Of a DNA stretch of 27,528 nucleotides, positions 8,201 to 15,530 are shown one piece after another (position 1 is the stretch's first letter; each line of letters begins with the position of its first letter). The stretch spans positions 1 through 27,528 of the forward strand of contig CAZDPA010000038.1 in the NCBI GenBank assembly GCA_964507195.1, written 5' to 3'. The notes under the pieces are model-generated. The model did not search any database, had not been told where the DNA came from, and saw only the letters and a list, made by a program, of their open reading frames with translations. Both the position numbers and the translations under genes were made by a program. The DNA is from Solimonas sp964507195 (GTDB lineage: Bacteria > Pseudomonadota > Gammaproteobacteria > Nevskiales > Nevskiaceae).

Positions 8201-8503
8201 CTGATCGACCTGGTCAATCACCTGCAGGAGCAGGGACTGAGCCAGCGCGAGGCCCTGCTGCGCGACGGGCCGATCCGCCTGCGGCCGATCCTGATGACGA
8301 CGCTGACCGCGATCCTCGGCCTGGTGCCGATGGCAGTGGGCGGTGGCGAGGGCTCGGAGATGCGCGCGCCGATGGCGATCACCGTGATCGGCGGTCTCGC
8401 CGTGTCGACGTTGCTGACCCTGGTCGTGATTCCGGTCGTCTACACCCTGCTCGACCGCGGCGTGCGCAAGCAGGTCGCGGGCGCCGCCGAGCCGCTGCCA
8501 TGA
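5252..8503 (+). CDS. RND multidrug efflux permease, first subunit (intact proton relay)
   Basis: A 1083-residue inner-membrane proton-driven exporter of the HAE/AcrB type. It has twelve expected membrane helices and two large periplasmic loops. The start is typical (MGWIEVCTRRPVAITMLTLA). The TM4 proton-relay pair is present as GLIVDDAIVVLEAI (D409, D410 by my count), and the TM10 lysine as GIVVKNGIILIDLV (K979). TM11-12 ends with RPILMTTLTAILGLVPMA. Compared with its neighbour it has a longer segment between TM6 and TM7 (about residues 498-575) with an extra hydrophobic patch (WVLRVLIVWPLRAIGLVLGA). It starts 12 nt after the fusion protein and overlaps the next permease by ATGA, so the three genes are almost certainly co-transcribed. 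The substrate cannot be told from sequence; a multidrug, lipid or metabolite export role is open. Confidence 0.95.
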   Translation: MGWIEVCTRRPVAITMLTLAVLLFGMVSMSRLQVTLLPDLSYPTLTIRTELPGAAPTEVETLLSKPVEEALGVIKGVRRVASVSRAGQSDVTLEFNWGTEMDFAVLDVREKLDALELPQEVVRPVVLRFDPSQDPIIRMGLAFKPAEGQLPRKTDEAALKRLRRIAEDLVQKPLEGVDGVAAVKISGGLEDEVQVLVDLQKLAQLNLTLESVGNRLKAENANISGGRVDQGSASYLVRTLNQFRSLDEMADTIIATRADRSVYLRDFAEVKSGYKEREAVIRIDGEEAVEVALYREGDSNTVAIADSVKERIELLRKSLPPDLELKTLYDQSIFIRQATDEVMQAALEGGLLAVLVIYLFLRNAAVTAIVSVSIPVSVIATFNVMYGANLSLNIMSLGGIALAIGLIVDDAIVVLEAIFRKQESGMSPALAAVAGTREVSGAVVASTLTTVAVFFPMVFVQGIAGQLFSDQALVVTASLMFSLLVAVTLIPMMAARLHERRAVPDAAPMVDSPQRWRRGVTQTRFAILETAPAWVLRVLIVWPLRAIGLVLGAVLRPAAAVWQRGYLRVEAGYRQLLESALDHRATVLATALALFAFSMFLMTRLGVELIPPFSQGEFHAELTLPPGTALEKSDAVVRSISTSLSGHEALAANYSVAGSGNRLDANAESGGENQGTVTLVLKPDAFDRESEITEALRERIEAQPGLSYRFTRPTLFTLKTPLEVEIIGYDLDSIARISEQIRARMLASDRFTEVESTLLPGHPELQILFDQERAAALGLDTAKLAERVAQVVQGKVATRYRMGDREIDVLVRGAVADRATADAVANLLVNPESERPVRLSSVAQVQNRSGPAEIRRADQQRVIVVSASLAYGDLGEAVAELQNVIDTTPLPAAVGAEVAGQSEEMEVSFRSLQLALALAIFLVYLVMASQFESLIHPFVILFSIPLAAIGAIGALYVTGTDINVIALIGMVMLIGIVVKNGIILIDLVNHLQEQGLSQREALLRDGPIRLRPILMTTLTAILGLVPMAVGGGEGSEMRAPMAITVIGGLAVSTLLTLVVIPVVYTLLDRGVRKQVAGAAEPLP

Positions 8504-11500
8504 AACTGACCGGGCTGGCTTTGCGGCGGCCGGTGACGACGGCGATGTTCTTCGTCTGCATCACCGCGATCGGCCTGATCGGCGGCAGTCGCCTGCCGCT
8601 GGAGTCGCTGCCGGACATCGAGTTTCCGTTCCTGCTCGTCAACGTGCCGTACCGCAACTCGACGCCGGAAGAAGTCGAGCGCCGCATCACCCGGCCGATC
8701 GAGGAGGCGCTGGCGACCCTGCCCGGCATCAGGGAAATGGAATCGAAGTCGGGTGACGACGGCGCCGAGATCGAGCTGCAGTTCGAGTGGGGCTCGGAGC
8801 TCGCAGCCAAGGGCGCCGAGGTGCGCGACAAGTTCGATGCGATCCGCAGCTCGCTGCCCGATGAGCTGGAGCGCATCACCGTGCACAAGTTCTCCGGCAG
8901 CGACCAGCCGATGCTGGTCTACCGCATCTCCGCCGAGCGCGACCTGTCGAGCGCCTACGACATGCTGGAGCGCAATCTCAAGCGCCGCGTCGAGCGCCTC
9001 CCCGGCGTGTCGCGCGTCGAGCTCTACGGCGTCGAACCCAAGGAAGTGCGCATCGAGCTATCGGCCGAGCGCGTCGCTGCGCACGGCGTCGATCTGCGCC
9101 AGCTTGCACAGACCTTGCAGCGTGCCAATTTTGCCTTGAGCGCCGGCGATCTGGTCGAAGCCGGCAAGCGCTACTACGTCAAGCCGGAAGGCCGCTTCGA
9201 GACGCTGGCCGACATCGGTGCGATGGTGATCTCCGCCCAGGGCCTGCGCCTGCGCGACATCGCCGAGCTTGCCTACGCCGAACCGGTCTTGCTCTACGGC
9301 CGCCACCTGAACCAGCGCTACGCGGTCGGCCTCAATGTGTTCAAGGAAACCGGCGCCAACCTGGTCGAGGTGTCCGACCGGGTCAAGGCCGAGATCGATC
9401 TGGTCAAGGCCTTGCCGGAAATGCAGGGCATCGCCCTGATCATGTTCAACGACGCCGCGACCGATGTGCGCAGTTCTCTGCGCGAGCTGCTCGAGGCCGG
9501 TCTCCTCGGCGCGCTGTTCTCGGTGCTGGTGCTGTACCTGTTCCTGCGCGATCTGCGCATGACGCTGATCGTCATTCTGGCGGTGCCGCTGTCGCTGGTG
9601 ATGACGCTGGCGGCGATGTACTTCCTCGGCTTCAGTCTCAACATCCTGACCCTGATGGGCCTGATGCTGTCGGTCGGCATGCTGGTCGACAACTCGGTCG
9701 TCGTGACCGAATCGATCTTCAAGGAGCGCAGCCTGATCGGCGATCCGGTCGCCGGTACCCTGAGCGGAGTGTCCAAGGTCGGTCTCGCGGTGACGCTTGG
9801 CACGCTGACCACCAGCATCGTGTTTCTGCCCAACATCTTCGGCGTGCAGAACGAGATGACGGTCTTCATGAGCCATGTGGCCGTGACGATCTGCGTCTCG
9901 CTGGCGGCTTCGCTGCTGGTCGCGATCACGCTGATTCCGCAGCTGACCACGCGGCTGTCGCTGGCGGCTGGGGGCGGTGCGCGCTGGATCAGGGTGCTGT
10001 CCGAGCGCTACGCCGGCTGGCTGACCTGGACCCTGCACCACCGCAAGCTCACCGCGCTGTTCATCGTTGCCGTGCTTGCCAGCGTCGCGGTGCCGGCGAT
10101 GTTCGTGAAGGCCGATCTGTTCCCGTCGACCAGTCCGACGCGCATCTTCATGGAGTACAACCTCAAGAGCATCTATCAGCTCGACAAGGTCGAAGAGGCG
10201 GTCGATACCATCGAGCACTTCCTGGTCGCCAACAAGGACCGGTTCGAGATCGAGTCGGTCTACAGCTACTTCGATCTGAGCCAGGCGCAGACACTGATCT
10301 ACCTGCACGCCGACGAAACCAAGCGCACGCGGACTGCGGAGCAGATCAAGGAAGACATCCGCAAGGAACTGCCCAAGCTCGCGATCGGCGAGCCGAGTTT
10401 CGAGCAGAACCGCGGCGGCGGCGAGAAGCTTTCGGTGCAGATCTACGGCGAGTCCAGTGACCGCCTGCGCGAGGTGGCCACCGGCACCGCGCAGGTGCTG
10501 AAAAGCATCAAGGGCCTGACTGACGTCCGGCTCGATGCCGGTGCCGAAGGCTGGGAAGTCCGGGTGCGGGTCGACCGCATCCGCGCACGGGCGCAAGGTC
10601 TGTCGAGCCAGGACGTCGCCGAAACCGTCGCTGCAGCGATGCGCGGCACCCAGCTCAAACCGTTCCGCACGACCACCGGCGAGGTCGATCTCCTGCTGCA
10701 GTTCCGCTCCGAAGACCGCACCGATCTCGATGCGCTGATGTCGCTGCCGATCCAGTCCGCGGATGGTCGAAGGGTCACGCTTGGGACCGTGGCCGATCTC
10801 AGCATCGGTGAAGTGCCCAGCCAGATCCAGCGCGAGAACCGCCGCACCGCGATGGCGATCAACTTCGGCACTGCCGAGGGCGTGACGCCGGAAGACGCGA
10901 AGAAGCAGGTCGACGCGGTGCTGGATGCGATGGCCTTTCCCGCAGGGTATGGCTGGGGCTACGGCCAGGCCTTCGACGACGAAGCCGAGAGCATGAACGT
11001 AATGCTGACCAACATGCTGCTCGCGCTGGCCTGCATCTACATCGTCATGGCGGCGCTGTTCGAGTCGGTGCTCGCGCCGACCGCGATCATCACCGGCATC
11101 ATCTTCTCGTTCATCGGCGTCTACTGGTTCTTCTTCATCACCGGAACGACGTTCTCGTTCATGGCGATGATCGGCATGCTGGTGCTGATGGGGGTCGTGG
11201 TCAACAACGGCATCGTGCTGATCGATCATGTGCATCAGTTGCGCGAGGCCGGCATGGCGCGCGAACGCGCGCTGATCGAAGGTTCGCGCGATCGCCTGCG
11301 GCCGATCCTGATGACTGCGGCGAGCACGATCCTGGCGATGATTCCGATCGCACTGTCCGACACCGCAGTCGGTGGCGACGGACCGCCGTACTACCCGATG
11401 GCGCGCGCGGTGATCGGCGGCCTCGCCTTTGCAACCGTCGTCAGCCTGCTGGTGCTGCCGACCCTGTACCTGGCGATCGAGGACCTCGGCAACTGGGGCA

Positions 11501-11559
11501 CGCGTCAGATGCGCAAGGCGCGCGGCACATCACTGGCAGCGAGCACCGCAGAACCGTAG
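8500..11559 (+). CDS. RND efflux permease, second subunit (altered proton relay)
   Basis: A 1019-residue RND permease, clearly homologous to but distinct from the gene just upstream, with which it overlaps by ATGA. It begins MKLTGLALRRPVTTAMFFVC. The TM4 motif reads GMLVDNSVVVTESI: D397 is kept but the second Asp of AcrB is Asn (N398). In TM10 the lysine position is Asn (GVVVNNGIVLIDHV, N902 by my count). The usual RLRPILMTAASTILAMIPIA segment is present. Asn at these positions is seen in some RND subfamilies, so this need not mean loss of function. The tandem arrangement with one fusion protein recalls MdtA-MdtB-MdtC, where two permeases form a mixed trimer with unequal roles. A mixed complex here is my inference. 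Confidence 0.94.
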   Translation: MKLTGLALRRPVTTAMFFVCITAIGLIGGSRLPLESLPDIEFPFLLVNVPYRNSTPEEVERRITRPIEEALATLPGIREMESKSGDDGAEIELQFEWGSELAAKGAEVRDKFDAIRSSLPDELERITVHKFSGSDQPMLVYRISAERDLSSAYDMLERNLKRRVERLPGVSRVELYGVEPKEVRIELSAERVAAHGVDLRQLAQTLQRANFALSAGDLVEAGKRYYVKPEGRFETLADIGAMVISAQGLRLRDIAELAYAEPVLLYGRHLNQRYAVGLNVFKETGANLVEVSDRVKAEIDLVKALPEMQGIALIMFNDAATDVRSSLRELLEAGLLGALFSVLVLYLFLRDLRMTLIVILAVPLSLVMTLAAMYFLGFSLNILTLMGLMLSVGMLVDNSVVVTESIFKERSLIGDPVAGTLSGVSKVGLAVTLGTLTTSIVFLPNIFGVQNEMTVFMSHVAVTICVSLAASLLVAITLIPQLTTRLSLAAGGGARWIRVLSERYAGWLTWTLHHRKLTALFIVAVLASVAVPAMFVKADLFPSTSPTRIFMEYNLKSIYQLDKVEEAVDTIEHFLVANKDRFEIESVYSYFDLSQAQTLIYLHADETKRTRTAEQIKEDIRKELPKLAIGEPSFEQNRGGGEKLSVQIYGESSDRLREVATGTAQVLKSIKGLTDVRLDAGAEGWEVRVRVDRIRARAQGLSSQDVAETVAAAMRGTQLKPFRTTTGEVDLLLQFRSEDRTDLDALMSLPIQSADGRRVTLGTVADLSIGEVPSQIQRENRRTAMAINFGTAEGVTPEDAKKQVDAVLDAMAFPAGYGWGYGQAFDDEAESMNVMLTNMLLALACIYIVMAALFESVLAPTAIITGIIFSFIGVYWFFFITGTTFSFMAMIGMLVLMGVVVNNGIVLIDHVHQLREAGMARERALIEGSRDRLRPILMTAASTILAMIPIALSDTAVGGDGPPYYPMARAVIGGLAFATVVSLLVLPTLYLAIEDLGNWGTRQMRKARGTSLAASTAEP

Positions 11560-11595
11560 CCCAGGCTGCACCAGGACTACGCGATCAACACAAGC

Positions 11596-11703
11596 GTAGC
11601 CCGGTTTTGCCGCCGACAAAGCCGGGAAGCATTGTCGGCAAGCCCGACCGTCCTGGCTCCGCTGCGCGGAACCGGGCTACACCGCTTTAGAGCCGGGCTA
11701 CAC
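11596..11703. repeat. REP-like inverted-repeat cluster
   Basis: GTAGCCCGGTT (11596-11606) and its perfect inverse AACCGGGCTAC (11670-11680) bracket an inner imperfect inverted repeat, TTGCCGCCGACAA (11607-11619) with TTGTCGGCAA (11632-11641). A third copy, CCGGGCTAC, lies at 11693-11701. Read on the minus strand, GTAGCCCGGTTCCGCGCAGC resembles the widespread GTAGCCCGGAT...CCGGG class of extragenic repeats. It fills most of the gap between the efflux operon and the M20 gene and may act as a terminator or mRNA stabiliser. Confidence 0.7.
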
Positions 11704-11710
11704 TTGATCC

Positions 11711-13174
11711 ATGAAGAAAGGATTGCTTAAGGCCGGCCTTGCGGTGCTGGTTCTCGGCGCGGTTGCCGTGCTGCGCGCAATGCAGCTTGAGCCACATGCA
11801 GCGCTGGCGCAGGCCGTGCCGAGGCTGGAACTGGACGCCAATGTCCTCGCAGGCCGTCTTGCCGAAGCGCTGCGCATCCCCACCGTCTCGCAGGCGATCG
11901 ATGTGCCGATCGATCGCCAGGCCTTTGCGGATTTTCATGCGCTGCTCGCCGCGCAGTTCCCGCGCGTGCACCAGCACCTGCAGATCGAGCGCATCAGCGA
12001 GTGGAGTCTGCTGCTGCGCTGGCCGGGCAGCGATGCGCAGCGCAAGCCGGCGATGCTGCTGGCGCACATGGATGTCGTGCCGGTCGATCCATCAACGGCG
12101 GCGAGCTGGCAGTACCCGGCGTTCGCCGGGACGGTCGCCGATGGCTACATCTGGGGCCGCGGCGCGCTCGACGACAAGTCGAATCTGATCGCGCAGCTCG
12201 AAGCGATCGAGCTGCTGCTGGCGCAGGGCTTCGTGCCGCAGCGCAGCCTGTATTTCGGCTACGGCCATGACGAAGAGATCGGCGGCCAGCAGGGCGCAAA
12301 GAAGATCGTGGCGGCGCTGGCCGCCCGCGGCGAACGGCTGGCCTATACGCTGGATGAAGGCGGTGCGATCACCCTCGGCATCGTGCCGGGCATCGCCCAG
12401 CCGGTCGCGTCGATCATGTCCGGCGAGAAGGGCTATGCGAGCTACGCGCTGCGCGTCGAGTCCGAAGGCGGTCATTCCTCGACGCCCAAACCGGATGGCG
12501 CTGTGATCCGTCTGGCGCGCGCACTGACCCGCATCGACGAACACCCGCTGCCGGCGCAGCTGACGCCGCCGGTCGCGGCGATGCTCGATCGCCTGGCGTC
12601 GTATCTGCCGTTCGCTACGCGGCTGGTGGTCGCCAATCGCGAGGTGCTGGAGCCGGTCCTGCTGAACGCGCTCGGTCAGGGCGCGATCACCGCAGCACTG
12701 ACCCGCACGACGCAGGCGATGACCCAGCTCGACGCCGGCTTCAAGGACAACGTCCTGCCGACGAGTGCGCGCGCCGTCATCAATTTCCGTCTGCTGCCGG
12801 GCCAGCGCATCGCCGATCTCGAACAGCATCTGCGTGAAGTCATCGACGATCCGGGTATCACGCTGACGCTGGATACCGCCTTTGCCAACGAGGCGCCGCC
12901 GCTGTCCGATCCGTTGGCGCCGGAGTTCGCGCTGATCGAGAAGACCGTCAACGAAGTGTTCCCGCAGGCGCTGGTCTCCAGCGGCATCGTCATGGCGACG
13001 ACCGACAACCGCCACTACGCCGGAGTCGCCGACCAGCGCTATGGTTTCGCGCCGTTTGTCTACGCGCCGGAGGACCAGGCGCGCGTGCATGGCATCAACG
13101 AACGCATTTCGGTCGAAGGCTATGCCGACATGGTGCGCTTCTATGTGCAGCTGCTGCAGAACAGCGGCGCATGA
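11711..13174 (+). CDS. M20-family metallopeptidase (carboxypeptidase S / PM20D1-like)
   Basis: A 487-residue zinc peptidase of family M20 with an N-terminal signal anchor or signal peptide (KKGLLKAGLAVLVLGAVAVL). The metal-site motifs are visible in order: LLAHMDVVPVD (H119 and the Asp two residues on), GRGALDDKSN, GYGHDEEIGG with the catalytic Glu pair, and TDNRHY near the end, with HGINERIS after it. The lid domain contains SEGGHSSTPKP. The size and long N-terminal region fit the carboxypeptidase S/PM20D1 branch, whose members hydrolyse or form N-acyl amino acids or release C-terminal residues; the substrate here is unknown. Its likely periplasmic location and the nearby POT transporter suggest peptide use, though they may not be in one operon. 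It overlaps the downstream DUF167 gene by ATGA. A REP-like cluster lies directly upstream. Confidence 0.92.
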   Translation: MKKGLLKAGLAVLVLGAVAVLRAMQLEPHAALAQAVPRLELDANVLAGRLAEALRIPTVSQAIDVPIDRQAFADFHALLAAQFPRVHQHLQIERISEWSLLLRWPGSDAQRKPAMLLAHMDVVPVDPSTAASWQYPAFAGTVADGYIWGRGALDDKSNLIAQLEAIELLLAQGFVPQRSLYFGYGHDEEIGGQQGAKKIVAALAARGERLAYTLDEGGAITLGIVPGIAQPVASIMSGEKGYASYALRVESEGGHSSTPKPDGAVIRLARALTRIDEHPLPAQLTPPVAAMLDRLASYLPFATRLVVANREVLEPVLLNALGQGAITAALTRTTQAMTQLDAGFKDNVLPTSARAVINFRLLPGQRIADLEQHLREVIDDPGITLTLDTAFANEAPPLSDPLAPEFALIEKTVNEVFPQALVSSGIVMATTDNRHYAGVADQRYGFAPFVYAPEDQARVHGINERISVEGYADMVRFYVQLLQNSGA

Positions 13175-13437
13175 ACATTTCCGTCAAGGTCGCGCCCAAG
13201 GCGGCGCGCAGCGCCATCGTCGGCTGGATGGGCGACGTGCTCAAGGTTTCAGTGACGGCTGTGCCGGAGCGCGGCAAGGCGAATGCGGCGGTGATCGAAT
13301 TGCTCGCGGCGACACTCAAGCTGCCGAAATCGTCGATCAGTGTGCTGCGCGGCGGCAGCAGCGCACAGAAACTGGTGCAGATCGACGGTCTTGCCGACGG
13401 GGAAGTCCTCAGGCGCCTGAATCATCCGAGTCCCTAG
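13171..13437 (+). CDS. DUF167 (YggU-type) small protein
   Basis: An 88-residue cytoplasmic protein of the DUF167/YggU family, a compact alpha-beta fold of unknown function. The family hallmarks are visible: an N-terminal strand with KVAPKAARSAIVGW, then KVSVTAVPERGKANAAVIEL (the conserved P-x-x-GKAN) and a GGSSAQKLVQIDG segment. Its start overlaps the M20 stop (ATGA), so it is translationally coupled to it. The partnership is probably just operon economy. Confidence 0.93.
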   Translation: MNISVKVAPKAARSAIVGWMGDVLKVSVTAVPERGKANAAVIELLAATLKLPKSSISVLRGGSSAQKLVQIDGLADGEVLRRLNHPSP

Positions 13438-13473
13438 ACTCGCAGCAGTTCAACTTTCGAGTTCACCGCAACC

Positions 13474-15045
13474 ATGAACCAGAATACCCAGACCAACCGC
13501 ATGCCGGCCGGCATTCCGTTCATCGTCGTCAACGAATTCGCCGAGCGCTTCTGCTACTACGGCATCAACGCGATCCTGACCGTGTACATGGTCAACTTCC
13601 TGCAGTTCGGCGAGGCGCAGGCGACGACCTGGCAATCGCTGTTCAAGTCCGGCGCGTACATGTTCCCGCTGCTTGGCGCGATCGTCTCCGATGTGTTCCT
13701 CGGCAAGTTCAAGACGATCATGATTTTCTCGATGTCTTACGTGCTGGGCTGCACCCTGCTCGCCCTGTCGGCGACGCCGACTGCGATGGCCGTCGGCCTG
13801 TTCTTCATCGCGGTGGGCACCGGCGGCATCAAGCCCTGCGTATCGACCAATGTCGGCGACCAGTTCACCAGCGCCAACCAGCACCTGATCGAGCGCGCGT
13901 TCTCGTGGTTCTACATCTCGATCAATGCCGGCTCGCTGATCTCGATCTCGCTGTGTCCCTGGCTGCTGCCCAACTACGGGCCGAAGGTCGCGTTCGGCCT
14001 GCCGGCGGTGATGATGGCGGTTGCGGTGCTGGTGTTCTGGGCCGGCCGCAAGCGCTTCGCGGTCGTGCCGCCGGCCGGCAAGGCCTGGCTGCGCGATGTG
14101 TTCTCCGCCGAGGGTCTGGGCATCATCGCGCGCCTGCTGCTGATCTACCTGTTCGTCGCATTCTTCTGGTCGCTGTGGGAGCAGTCCAACGGCCAGACCT
14201 GGGTGCTGCAGGCCAAGTCCGACCTGATGGACAAGGATCTCGGCTTCGGCTTGACGATCCTGCCGGCGCAGATCCAGGTCGTGAACGCGCTGTTCATCCT
14301 GATCCAGGTGCCGATCTTCACCTACGGCGTCTATCCGCTGTTGAACCGCTTCTTCGCAGTGACGCCGCTGCGCAAGATGAGCATCGGCATGTTCCTGGTC
14401 GCGCTGTCGTTCGTGCTGGTCGCGTGGATCGAGTCGCGCATCCAGTCCGGCGTCGTCACCAGCGTCTGGTGGCAGATCCTCGCCTATTTCATCCTCACCG
14501 CCGCCGAAGTGCTGGTGTCGATTACGGCGCTGGAATTCAGCTACAAGCAGGCGCCGCTGAAGATGAAGAGCTTCATCATGGCCCTGTTCCTGCTGTCGAC
14601 CAGCGTCGGCAACCTGTTCACCGCCGCGGTCAACGGCTTCATGGTCGAGCCGGTCGAGGCGGTGGCCGCCGAGACCGGCGAGCAGACCTGGGTCCAGCTC
14701 ACCGATGCCGGTCGTTTCGTGCCGGGCCAGAAGATCGATTTCGGCGGCGAGACCGGGGTCACCGTGCTGCGCCCGGACGGCAGCACCCAGCCGCTGCTCG
14801 GCACCTATCTGGTCGGTGAGATCGACACCACGGCCGGCCGGGTGCGCCTGATGGACGCCACCACCCGCCAGCCGCTGGTCAGCCAGGGCGAGTTCTCGGC
14901 CGAGGCCTCGACGGTGTCGACCTACGCCCTGGTCGGGCCGATGTACTTCCTGTTCTTCGCCGGCGTCATGGGCATCGCCGCCCTGATTTTCGTCATCGTG
15001 GCGGTGCTGTACCGCGAGCGAACTTTCGTACGTGAGAACGAGTGA
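13474..15045 (+). CDS. POT/PTR2-family proton-coupled peptide transporter with large soluble insert
   Basis: A 523-residue inner-membrane importer of di- and tripeptides driven by protons. It carries the family's first-helix motif EFAERFCYYG (ExxERFxYY), GTGGIKPCVSTNVGDQF, the PTR2 signature FYISINAGSL, WSLWEQSNGQTW and LEFSYKQAP. The usual helices are present. Between the last two (after residue 389 and before about 485) there is a roughly 95-residue hydrophilic, strand-rich insertion containing GRFVPGQKIDFGG and TYLVGEIDTTAGRVRLMDA. Such an insert is not a feature of the well-known bacterial POTs (DtpA, PepTSo). The start is ATG at 13474, 36 nt after the DUF167 stop. It likely imports peptides released by periplasmic peptidases such as the M20 enzyme upstream (inference). 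Confidence 0.94.
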   Translation: MNQNTQTNRMPAGIPFIVVNEFAERFCYYGINAILTVYMVNFLQFGEAQATTWQSLFKSGAYMFPLLGAIVSDVFLGKFKTIMIFSMSYVLGCTLLALSATPTAMAVGLFFIAVGTGGIKPCVSTNVGDQFTSANQHLIERAFSWFYISINAGSLISISLCPWLLPNYGPKVAFGLPAVMMAVAVLVFWAGRKRFAVVPPAGKAWLRDVFSAEGLGIIARLLLIYLFVAFFWSLWEQSNGQTWVLQAKSDLMDKDLGFGLTILPAQIQVVNALFILIQVPIFTYGVYPLLNRFFAVTPLRKMSIGMFLVALSFVLVAWIESRIQSGVVTSVWWQILAYFILTAAEVLVSITALEFSYKQAPLKMKSFIMALFLLSTSVGNLFTAAVNGFMVEPVEAVAAETGEQTWVQLTDAGRFVPGQKIDFGGETGVTVLRPDGSTQPLLGTYLVGEIDTTAGRVRLMDATTRQPLVSQGEFSAEASTVSTYALVGPMYFLFFAGVMGIAALIFVIVAVLYRERTFVRENE

Positions 15046-15161
15046 ATCCCCCCTCGTCCATGAGGCCGGTGTTGCGGTTCAATGAGCGCGACGCCGTCAG
15101 CACGGGCAGCAGTACGTTTATTGCGCCGGCAACATCCTGAACCAAACCGGAGGCCCCGACT

Positions 15162-15461
15162 GTGAAGTTGATCTTTCCGCTGCTGATGGCAGCCGCCACT
15201 GCCCTGAGTGCCTGTGCAACGACAGCACCGGCCCCGGCTGATCCGCCGCCGGTCGCTGGCGAAACGCGCTACGAAACCATGGCAGCGGCCACCGCCGCGG
15301 CCGAGGACGACGACCTGATCTGTCGCAGCGAGGAGGTTCTGGGCTCGCGGTTTCGCCAGAAGGTCTGCAAGACACGCGCCCAACGCGAGCTGGAGGCCAA
15401 ACGGTCCAGGGAGGAACTGGAGCGCGCGAATACGCGCGGCGCGCCGATCACCAGCCGTTAG
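15162..15461 (+). CDS. Small lipoprotein with CRxxEVxGSR...VC motif
   Basis: A 99-residue protein starting with GTG (GGAGG 9 nt upstream). It has a lipoprotein signal peptide ending LSAC (about residue 18), then an Ala/Pro-rich spacer. A conserved-looking core follows, LICRSEEVLGSRFRQKVCKT, then a charged helix (RELEAKRSREELER). The two cysteines in C-x14-C spacing plus GSR resemble a family of tiny gammaproteobacterial proteins that I recall only as hypothetical. The cysteines could form a disulfide in the periplasm. It stands alone between the POT transporter and ttcA, with about 116 nt of upstream sequence that probably contains its promoter. Confidence 0.85.
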   Translation: MKLIFPLLMAAATALSACATTAPAPADPPPVAGETRYETMAAATAAAEDDDLICRSEEVLGSRFRQKVCKTRAQRELEAKRSREELERANTRGAPITSR

Positions 15462-15530
15462 TTAAGGTAAGACACCGGGCCGGTGCGGCGTGCCAGAATA
15501 TGCCGCCCCAAGCCCTGCTGGCCTGTTCAA

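Noticed and set aside
9058..11235. A 725-codon open frame on the minus strand opposite the second RND gene.
   Set aside because: Same composition artefact; no recognisable protein and no ribosome-binding logic.
13041..14819. A 592-codon plus-strand frame covering the DUF167 and POT genes.
   Set aside because: It is an out-of-frame shadow rich in Arg/Ala/Gly; both real genes in this stretch have clear family motifs.
15483..15530. GTG start for ttcA at 15483.
   Set aside because: It adds an Arg/Pro/Cys-rich leader unlike TtcA; ATG 15531 or 15543 fits better.
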